Shown: positions 1 to 10,000 of the stretch, one piece after another | Layout of the letters: each line of letters starts with the position of its first letter | Position numbering within the stretch: the first letter of the stretch is position 1 | DNA from: Apostichopus californicus | Taxonomy: Eukaryota; Echinodermata; Holothuroidea; Aspidochirotida; Stichopodidae | DNA: 39,079 bases | Direction: 5' to 3' | NCBI GenBank assembly: GCA_020650975.1 | Contig: JAIPMN010003701.1 | Span: 9,468-48,546 of the forward strand | Program-made: the position numbers and the translations under genes | The notes under the pieces: model-generated | What the model was told of the DNA's origin: nothing | Databases searched by the model: none | The model's input: the letters and a program-made list of their open reading frames with translations, nothing else

Positions 1-728
1 GGAGGAGGTTGAGGTCATGTCATTTACTCAAAAAAGTTTGTTAATAGGTTTACCCCACCACCAAGTACTGGTGGTTCAGCTCAGTCACTGCTGGATGTGG
101 CATCTTGCGATTTTACTTCATCATTTAACATCTACTGAACTAGGCACTCTCATATGGGATATTAATATGAGACGTACAGTATCAATAACTCCATCGACTA
201 AAAAGAACACTGCGTCGAATACGTACACAACACTTTGAACCTCAGCACAAACATTTTCGGTGGCTATCTATAGAGACGAGGCAATTGTGGTCAGCTGCAT
301 GTGTACAGTGCTTATCTCCTTGCTTTTCTGCTGGTCTATTTATACTGTGCAAATAAGCCAGTTTGATGTGGTGTGCTTAAAACCATGCATAGTTATTAGA
401 AAATGCAATTATAAAATGAATATACACAAAAGGATTTTTTAATAGCTTTTAATAATACAAGACTCAAGATTCAGATTGTCAAGCAACAATCAATCTTATT
501 CACAGGTCCTTATTGTTATTCAGATAATAAACGGTGATATCATTTTGAGCACACAGTATCATGCATCTATATATATCTTGTTATAGCTACTTGATGTTTG
601 AGTCATCTTAACAGGTTCTTGGGTGATAATAACATGCCTCTTCCTTTAGCTTTAAGCTAATTGAAAACATGCCACAGGTATGTACGTTCTTACATATGTA
701 TACACACACCCACACATGTTTGTATTAC

Positions 729-893
729 ATTCAGACCGAGGACCCTATTGTATTTTCCATTGTTCAAATCCACGTACCCTAACCTTAACAATACCCCATA
801 CAATAGAATTCTTCCGAGGAAGTGGTGATTCTTTAGAAATCACAACCGAGGACCTGGAATTCTTTTGTTCAAGTCCTCGGTCAGAATACAAAA
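729..893. repeat. Short foldback/MITE-like element
   Basis: Outer arms ATTCAGACCGAGGAC and (reverse complement of the right end) ATTCTGACCGAGGAC are inverted and match at 14 of 15 positions. Inside, CCGAGGA recurs twice more, in opposite orientations, around a second hairpin (GAATTC...GTGATT / AATCAC...GAATTC). No clear target-site duplication was found. The element is too short to encode anything. Confidence 0.6.
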
Positions 894-895
894 CA

Positions 896-980
896 AACGC
901 ACACATACACACACACGCATACATACACACACATATGCACATATACTTCAAACATACATACATACATAAATATATGTATG
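896..980. repeat. CA-rich / ATAC microsatellite
   Basis: Irregular ACACAC and CATACATA tracts follow directly on the foldback element. The long open frames crossing it on both strands are low-complexity artefacts. Confidence 0.8.
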
Positions 981-1580
981 CACATACTAACAGTTTAAAA
1001 TGCACATGTACCCATTATAAGAACTTACAGAAACATATTAACAGGAAAGTCATTTAATTGTTGCCAGCTTTCGTATTTTGTGGCTGGGTCAGACTTTTGT
1101 TAACATACAGTTCCCTATACACATCTGGTAAAAGGAGAGTACCAGTATCAACTTACACTTAAATGAATGGGTTGTTATGCTGACTGAATATGGAGTCAAA
1201 CATACCTTACAAAGGACTACAACACAACCAGCTGGTAATAGTAGTAACTAATTACTCTCTGCTAAATTTGTTTTTATTGTGGGATGCTTCCGCATATGTC
1301 ACCCAGTAACTTTTATTAGTGTTTATGCTGGTAGGAATACCAGCTTCAGCGTTTAGTTGGTAACTTTGTAGTAAATGAGTTACACATTGCCTATAGCTCT
1401 ACACACTACAGTTAGACACACTAACATCAAAATAACTGCATGCTGGTAAAGAGCTCAAAATGCTGTTTCCTGTTATGATGGTATCTTTCTATTGTTATGT
1501 GGGATGGGGGAAGGGGGCAGGGGGAGGAGGGAGACAGGGTTCTTGACCAAAGGGAGAAAAGGGGCCCTCTTATGCCTAAT

Positions 1581-1632
1581 TTTGCCTAAAAGTTTCCAAT
1601 AGAAAATTTGCCTAAAAGTTTCCAATAGAAAA
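1581..1632. repeat. Perfect 26 bp tandem direct repeat
   Basis: The unit beginning TTTGCCTAAAAGTTTCC occurs at 1581-1606 and again at 1607-1632 without a mismatch. A degenerate partial copy precedes it. Confidence 0.95.
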
Positions 1633-1849
1633 GTATTAAAGTACTTCCTATACTGACATGCTATAAAGTTTAACCTGAAACAGACTTGTGTATTCAGTAT
1701 AAAACGAAACTGCTTAGTAAAAATTTATTAGATTTATTAGAGACATATTGTGAAACATCATTATTACATATAATTTATGATGCATAACCACAGGACAACT
1801 AAAAATCCTTTAATAATGTAGTGAAGCCAAATTTTGTGGTTTGCACCTT

Positions 1850-3660
1850 TACATATTTATGTGTTGATACATAATAGACTGTATGTAGCATTAGTTGTGC
1901 ACATAGCGTTTGCACGTGTGTTTGGCAGTTCTGTACACGCTGCGATGATGGCTAGCAGCGTCTCTGCAGAGCTCCGGGGTTCGCCTCGTAAACCCCTTAG
2001 TATTTCGTTAATTTTATTGCTCTCGGGTCATAAATTGCCCAGAGATACCCATATCTGGACTGTCTGGCTGTCAGTGAGGAGATGTCCCCCTTTTAAGAGG
2101 CAGGATGCTTCGGGTTTTGGCTGGTTTTCGGCTTCAGACGAGAAGCCACTGGTTTCCAAGATGGCGGTTCTGGACGGGCCATGGTCCGAGGCACAATGTA
2201 CCAGCACATACCAACATGCAGCGAGCTGGCGAGAGAGTGACCACCGCACCTGATGGAGTCTCGATGTCCGCGTTCTCGATGTCCGCGATCTTAAGCGCCG
2301 CGAGCGTAGAGAAGTCTTTTTTTTCCGCGAGCGAGCTGACCTCAGTTTAGTAAGAGATTAAGTGTTCAGTATTGTTTATAAATGCTGTACGTACCCTACT
2401 GTTAGTTAATTGAATTGTAGTTTTAAGTGTTGCCCTTTCGCTAGGCTGTGCTTTACTGTACAAAGTACATATGTTAGGTTATGTTTTTGGACCTTGGTCC
2501 TACGGGTTCATAGCATGTCTTGTTTATCGTTAAGCACGTGGGTGCTATTGCGTACTATTATACTGCAGTGTTACTGTTAAGTGTTAGGTTACAACTTACA
2601 GTACCGGTTAGGTTGGGTATATGGTGGCATCTATACATTGTAACGTTGGGTTTTACAGAACGTTAACGATGTTTGTCATCCTGGTTCGTTGTATTGACAG
2701 TTGATTATTGTACCTGTCGAGTATTGTACTGCTCGCTGTTTAATTAAAGAGTATATACTGATTTTGTATTTTGAACATCATTTGTTACTGTTATTTAAAG
2801 TTATGTCTCAGAGATTGTCCTTGAATCTTAGCCAGGCATTGTGGACAGCTATAGAGCGACAAGACTCTTGAGAGTTTGTGGGTTCAGGGGGTGAAAATTC
2901 CTACTGTTTAGGAACAGGTGGGTAGAAATTCCTGTAATGGTTGCAGCTGGCATGGGTTGCCCTGGCTATTATTGAGGTGGTAAAAGTCCTCGCTTGTTGA
3001 CAAACTTATTGTATTATTTCGAAGTGCAGATGATTACGGATCGTGTTCGTTATACATTTTGTACAGTACTGTACGAGTACAAGAGCGATTTCACTGCTAT
3101 GTTGTATTAATATTATTCTTCTGTGCATTTTACATTGTTGTGTATGTTAAGAGTTTCACCAATGGCATGGGCTGAGCAGAGGCTCCCATGATTGATAGGT
3201 TGTGGTACTGTCCCATATTTTGGTATTCTTGGTGTCTTGAAAACCCAAGTAGTGTTTAGTCAGGTCAGACTAATGGTGTTGGGAAGTACAGATTGGTGTC
3301 ATTCATCTGTTTTATTGGGTTTTTTTATGATTTGCACTTAAGGGATATGGTTAGACAGCATGGACAGTGGGTTACGGTGTACATGGTTGAGTCGGGTAGT
3401 TATATAGGTTTCAAGTATCAGACAGAGTTCTGTTCTGCTGTATTTTGGATATTACATAGTATTGAGTATAGGTCTTCCCCGAGATAGGACAGATTTAATT
3501 AGGTTATGGTCATCTTGAAATGTTATGCAGTAAGGAGTTCATTAAGCCATTTATATTATCATGTATCATGATTTGTTCATATGTATATTATCATTTAGAG
3601 TTTTGTAATAAATCGTCAGCCGTGGTTTCAACGCAAGAACACTCTTGCATCCTCATTTAT
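1850..3660 (+). mobile_element. G+T-skewed block, possibly a degenerate LTR/retroelement fragment
   Basis: This block differs from its flanks. It is CpG-richer at 1900-2345, then strongly G/T-skewed on the plus strand, with repeated GTTAGGTT words. A TATAAA-like box lies near 2378 and AATAAA at 3607, followed by a short unique tail. The order (promoter-like 5' part, poly-A signal near the 3' end) is LTR-like. No PBS, coding frame or clean target duplication is visible. ATTTAT occurs at 1855-1860 and again near 3655-3660, but this is weak in AT-rich DNA. It could instead be a non-coding transcription unit. Confidence 0.3.
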
Positions 3661-3793
3661 AACTTGTGAGTTCGAAGCGAAGGAGGACCCTAAATCTGGT
3701 AATTTTAAAATAAAAGCTGTAAATATGAAGCAAATGTACAAGAACAAAGTGGGGAATCTTTTTAAAACTTTAAAAAAAAACGTGGAACCATAC

Positions 3794-4020
3794 CTTGTTC
3801 TTTCACAATTTCTCTGATACCGTGCGAAAATCCCTTGAACTTTGGGTTCTTGGACGTCTGGTCGTTGATAAACTTCACTTTGACCGTCTCCATGGGTGTG
3901 ACTGCCAGGATGGCCTCGCTGACCCCAGCGCCTAAACCACAAAATAGACTCCCGGTTTTGCTTAAGGAACCGTTATGCCTGCCTCGCCATTGGTTCTTTA
4001 AGTATTCGTTGGCCCCAAAT
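3794..4020 (-). CDS. SLC25A1: SLC25A1 third coding exon (second carrier repeat)
   Basis: The acceptor is TTCTCCTTAG and the donor GTATGG. The 227 nt exon begins by completing the Arg codon, then reads [13 protein letters not shown] and on to [10 protein letters not shown] plus one base. It carries [20 protein letters not shown]. The next exon should begin by completing a Gly codon and lies outside the window. Longer open frames overlapping here are wrong-frame shadows. Confidence 0.93.
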
Positions 4021-7000
4021 CTAAGGAGAACAAGAAATGTTTTTTACATGATTTTGACATTGGTGAGTTACTGCAGTGTGGAAACAGAAGAAAAAGAAAA
4101 CACTTTGGGATGAATTAAAATTTGGGGGATCACAAACTTCCCACTTTCAAGGAATACTGAAATGAAAGGGTCTACCCCTTTCATTGATATATATATATCT
4201 TTAATTTCTTCCAATCACTGGTACTTACTTTTTATGGCTCAAATAGTATCAGAAGAAAGAAAAAAAAATGAACATTGCAGTGCTAAAGCAACGTAAACGG
4301 AGATTTAAGCAAAATTACAAAACGATTGTAGTTCTCTATCATTCGAAACAAACATGTACTTAAAAGAGAGCAGATCATGTGCCTTACTTTGAAATTCTGT
4401 GCACACCACCTAGCACCATGCCTGTGTGAAATTCTTTGCTGTGAAAATTATTAGGAGGGCTATAATTACTTCCCACCCCTCCAGCCCCCTGCCACCCAAC
4501 ACCACCTCCAGTGTCCAAACCCCTAGACATGAGGGTTTTTTTTTTTGTGGAACTAATGGAAAATATCTTTGCTGGTTAAATCCTTAAACCTTCCATAATC
4601 CTTCCAGTCTCCTAAACTGGTAAGAACTGATAGCATTCCACGACCAAATTCCACCTCCAACGACAAGATTCACTCGCTTGCTCACCGACTGTAACGTTCC
4701 CTACCGATGCTATATTGCATTTTCCTTTTTGAACGAAGAAGGAGCCAGTAGCTATAAAGCGCTGGTTTTTACCCTAAACAGTTAACAACAGTAACAGCTG
4801 CAGTTCTGTACAATTCTACTTGTGATGGACATGTGCTCCAATAATGTGGTAGGTCTTGGCAAAAAGCTTTGACATTTGTTTCGAAATGTAACAGACTTTC
4901 TCAAGATATATAATGAAGTGACATTTCGAAAGTAATAATATGATTTCCAATTAACAAGTTTATTGTTATCCCCACCAAAAAGGACAAATTTGTAATCTCT
5001 TATTACAGATACTGCATAAAAGGCATGGATTTGTATTTCTCTGACATACTGTCGTACCTAACTGCAGCTTTTGGAATTGATCCATATAACAAGGGACTGA
5101 GACCCCTATATAGTCCCCGTACGCCATGGTCTTTGACTGTTAGTTTCACACAGTGTATAGGTCCCTTGTATATCGGTTTGGCCGATCTTTCGTCAAGCTG
5201 TAGTTGTGTCTTCACATACTCTGTTGGAAATGTGATGCAAATTTCGATGCCTCCCGCGATGCCACCTGAGAAGTGAAGTAAAAGAGAAAGGCGGTTTTTA
5301 GAAAAACTATCAACTTCTAGAACCGTCTGTAAATACGTATAAGATGGAGTTATGGTGAAGTTGAAGAAATTAAATTTCAATCACCTTTTCAAATTTTTTA
5401 TTAATTTTGTTTTAGTCAGTTAAACTTTTTGTTGATTTGCTTAGAAATCAAGTATTAAAATCGGAATAAAGGAGGTTAACGATGTTGCAATTTTTAGTTT
5501 GGTTGTAATTTGTGTGACATTGACCCAATGGCAAATTCATCAATTTCTTCCATACATCATTAGCCCTCAGTCTGAACAAGAGATTGAGATGTTACAACTA
5601 TATTGGCCAACTACCTAACCGCTTCACCAGATCTGGGAAATTTGTACCAGACAAATGAAATGTTTAATTTTTTATTTCATTGGCAAATCACTCAAGCTTG
5701 CCCTTATGTCCTTTGCTCATTACAAATTCCAGGTGTATGTTTGGTCGACAAATACAGAAACAGACTAAACTTTTCCAGTTCCTTATCTCTCGGCTTGTGA
5801 TACCAGAGGAGTGTGGAAGATAACACAATCAATTCAATGGCTTGTGCTATCTGAGGTCCTCTTTGTTGCCTATGACTATTAAGTATTGCCGAGAACTCCT
5901 AGGAAAGTCAAGGTTCGTCCAATACAAACAAAATTGATGTAATGATTTTTAGCTACCAATATTCAAGTTCAATTGACATTTTTAGTTGTTCACAGATATC
6001 AAGCTACAGTACTTTGCACTACAAGTCACTGGATATTCCCCCCTCCCCAACCCCCCCCCCCCTTCTGTAAGCTCTCTACTCTGTATGATACCTCCTGCTG
6101 GCCTTCTCACATATCAATTAAAATTTCAGAACATCGTTTGTTGCTGTGCCCCACAAATCTAATCCAGTGGGTCAATGGTTACAGTAGGGTAGCACTGGCA
6201 AAATATGTGTAAATTAAGGAGTAGACTTATATATACAGAACTGGACTTTGTACTGTACATGAGGTATAGAACTGTTCACAGTACAATATGTATGCTTTCT
6301 TTGACCTTTACAAATACCTTGTGTTGTACGAAAAACTGGATATGTTATAACAGGAAAATAAGTTCAAAAATTTTTCACTACCAGGTCTTTTAAATTTTGT
6401 CTCCATTGAACTACTTTGACCATGTACAAAACTACTATACCTCTTTCAACTTATATAGCAATTATTACTATTTTGCTTTAAGCATTTTGCAATGTGATAC
6501 TGGATGGATTATTCCCTGGATAATGACACAGACAAGAACTGCTCAGTTATGTTCATCCTATCACTAAATGAAAATCGGAAAACTGGCCGGTCGATTATAA
6601 ACAACAAGTTTGATATCTTTATATATCTTATCATTGCATCATACGATCCAATTATATAATATGAATCTTTAATATTTATCAATACGCCTGGGATGCTACC
6701 AACCAATGTGGGCCCCCCTAACATGGACGTTTGCACCGATGGCATGCATCACACACACATAATGTAATTCATACAGCATATATGTGACCATGAGCAAAGA
6801 CACCACAATATTCAGTACACTCTCATGTACTCGGAAACTCATTCACTTGCTTACAGCTAGGGCATGTATGATATCTGATAAATTATACGAAAATAACTCC
6901 GGGCAGAGTTTGGATCCAACGTAATGAGACTCGCTCCATTTGAATCAGAAATGCAGTAACTGCATCATGAAGATAATTTTTTTCTGTCGATTCAGACATA

Positions 7001-10000
7001 GAGTATACTATAGGCAGTAGCTGCCTCGAATGGGGCCCCATAGATAAGTTTAAAGTCTATCTTATATCCTTCCCTGGTGACATCCATCTCATCAAATTAA
7101 GGGGGAAACTTGTTATCTCCTGAGACTGTTAAATAAGATATAGCTGGTTGCCATGGCGATATGAAGTGAGTTTAATAAAAAAGGAGCCACTTGACTTCTC
7201 AGTTTAAAAACTACAGGTGGAAGTATTTTATAAACAGCTCCAAGTGTAGTCTTACTGTACAATTATGGAAAATTTATGTCAAGCTGGAAATGTGTTGACT
7301 TATTCTGCATTATTGTACATATGTATGCAAGATGCAACAGACAAAATCAAAGGCCTACTACTAAAGGTTCAAATTTACCTTGTGCAATCGGTAATTGTGC
7401 TGGGATCTATAGTCTATACAAAGGCATACGTACAGTAGTTGAAAACTTGGACTGAAAATTATTGATGCACATGATCAATGCAATACTCTTACAAGTGGTA
7501 CTGTACTTAGTGTGGACCAGAGATGGTCTAAACCCAGGCAATACTGGATATCAAGGGCATATAGGTTGGGTGGAGGACTAGGGGGAGGGTGGGGGGGGGG
7601 GTTGATACCTCTAAGCACTAAGGTGAAATAATGCCATGACAAATCAAAGGAACATGCATGGTTAAACCCTATGTGTGCTCAAGGCAATATGAAGGTAAGA
7701 AAAAAATGGACTTGTAAAGTTAGGTAGTAGGTATCATAGGACCCCATGGTAAAGCCTTATATCTGATAGAAATCTTTAAACCTTGCAGTAACATGTTGGC
7801 AACACTCGAGTAGGGATTCCCTTGTAAAGGTTCTGGTTCTGTGATACATTAGCAAATATTAGATTAGAAGAAATCAAATGTTCATCTCTCCATAGGCTAA
7901 AGTTCAGTTTATCATGCTTTTGGACTACAAACATAGGCCTTCCATGTAAGTGTAGGTTTACTTGGTACAATACTATTTCCTAAAATCTCATATTCTGAAA
8001 AAAATATTTTCATTGTAAAATTTTGACCACAATTAAGTGACTGAAAATTATTTCCTAAAACTTCATATTCTGAAGGAAAAAAAATTGTTTGTTGTAAAAT
8101 TTTGACCAAAATTAAGTGACTGAAAATTAAGCCATCAGAATATGAGCTAACAAAAGTATGTACATGTCAGGGAATAATTTATCTGTTATTGCATTGCATC
8201 ACTTCAAAACTCCTACAACACATTTGAGTAGTACTATTCCCGGCAGTGCTTTGTAAATACAAGCACTGAATCACACCTTCACACAGTTACATAAAAATCT
8301 ACAGTACATATTTAGAGGACATACCGCACAGTACATGCACTAGAAGGTTCAATTAATGCTTCCTTCAACTAACAATCCCCGTTCTTTTGCCTGGCAGTCT
8401 AGCCAGCTTACAAACAATTACCTGTGCAATGTCACCTCAATGTGTATAGGAAATCTCCATTGACATTCTCCCTACACTACAAGTCAGTATAAGGTCATGC
8501 AAAACTATTGTATTCAACACAGCCTAGCTTCCCCTTGAAACCACAAGAAAAAGGTGTGCTCACAATGGAGCAATCTGATTGGTTGTTAATACAGACACAC
8601 CTCCTAGTGTAATCAGCTGATGGGGTCACTTTGAAGGCTTACAATAGACTATTGAATGATGCAGCGTATTGACTGTGCACTGTGCTGTTTAATTGCCACA
8701 TGAAAGCTTTCATAGCACACAGTGTGTGTTAATTCACAGATGTTGTGTGTTTCACAGTGATGTTAACGACAACATGTACAACTGAATAGAATACATGTGT
8801 GCGTGTCTGTAAAACGGAAATATCTCATTTGAAAATTATGTATTTTCCAATGCTATGTGACACTTACATCCAATGGCAGTATAAGCTTGGCTAGTAAAAT
8901 CTGAGTAATATCTGATAAAATTGGCCGACCAAACTGAAAAGTAATGTATTTGTAATGTGAAGCAGAGTAATAATTAGTCTCTCCTATTCAAGGTAAACAC
9001 CTGAAGTACGTTCAAGCTAATAGTCTTTGGAATACTGGATTTAAAGTGCTTACAGTGACTTTCCAATGATGATCTGTTCTGATCGGTTCTTGAAGTTAAT
9101 TTACTGGTAACTGTAGCCGTGACTAATCATACCTATATTTACAAAAATTTATCAAAACGGACACCTTTAAACCATTTGAATCACTTATGGTATATAAACT
9201 ATGTTTCTCCAATGACGGAAAAAAACCAGGACTAAACATGTTCACATTGGTGCCAACATTGTGGGTGCATTGTGAAAACCCCACAATAAGACTGTCTAGC
9301 TGTTACAGGTTTACTCTGCAGACTACTGATATCATCCTGGTACTTGAAACAGAGTCCAATGGTACACTGGATTTACTGTTACTACACTATCACTCATGCA
9401 TGTTATAACAAAGTGACTGCAGCAAAAAACAATTTTGATGGTACAGAAATACTGGCCAGTTTCATTTGTGCTAGTATACCAATGTTGTTTACGAAACTTC
9501 CTAACAAAACTTACTCTTGTATAAGAATTCCTCATAATTTCTTGTAAAGGTGAAAGCATCAAAAGGAATGCTTAGTTTATATTTATATTGCAAGGTCTTA
9601 AAACAATGTACTTGCATACTGATTTAATTAAATAACATCTAACAACTTGTGGGTTCTCTATTATGAGCAGTACAACAGCTGTCTATTGAAATCTAAGTAC
9701 TGTTTGTTTACAAAACATATATCAGTTACACATTCTACCACAACGCTTTGCTGTTTGAGCAAAGAATGCTACTACAGCACAGAGTAAGCAGTGTGGATAA
9801 ATATCAGCGAGAAGGGGTAGGAAGCAGTAGTAATAACCTAATCTGCTAGGAAAAAGAACTTTCGGTTACTATTAGGGAGCTGAGATATTTTACGTTCAGG
9901 AGGGCTCTTTTTTAATGAAGTGAATGTTAAACCAAGCTTTACTGTGACGTCCATACTCTTTCCATCATTTCTTACAAACTTACTTTTAAACTTAAAACCT

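Larger units (their letters stand above)
1..1833. other. No gene recognised; presumed SLC25A1 downstream intron
   Basis: The stretch is AT-rich with many stops in all frames. It holds a foldback element, CA/ATAC microsatellites, a G-rich tract near 1504-1532 and a 26 bp direct duplication, each listed separately. No carrier third-repeat exon was found on the minus strand. The first 60 bases show an open plus frame that I cannot assign. Confidence 0.4.

Noticed and set aside
745-1057. Overlapping open frames on both strands
   Set aside because: They lie in a foldback element and CA microsatellite. Low complexity explains them.
1834-2350. 139-codon plus-strand frame in the CpG-rich patch
   Set aside because: There is no recognisable protein and overlapping frames on both strands are equally open, which fits GC-rich non-coding or LTR-like DNA better.
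3628-3942. 104-codon minus-strand frame overlapping SLC25A1 exon 3
   Set aside because: It is in the wrong frame. The true frame gives carrier repeat 2 with PMETVK and correct splice sites.
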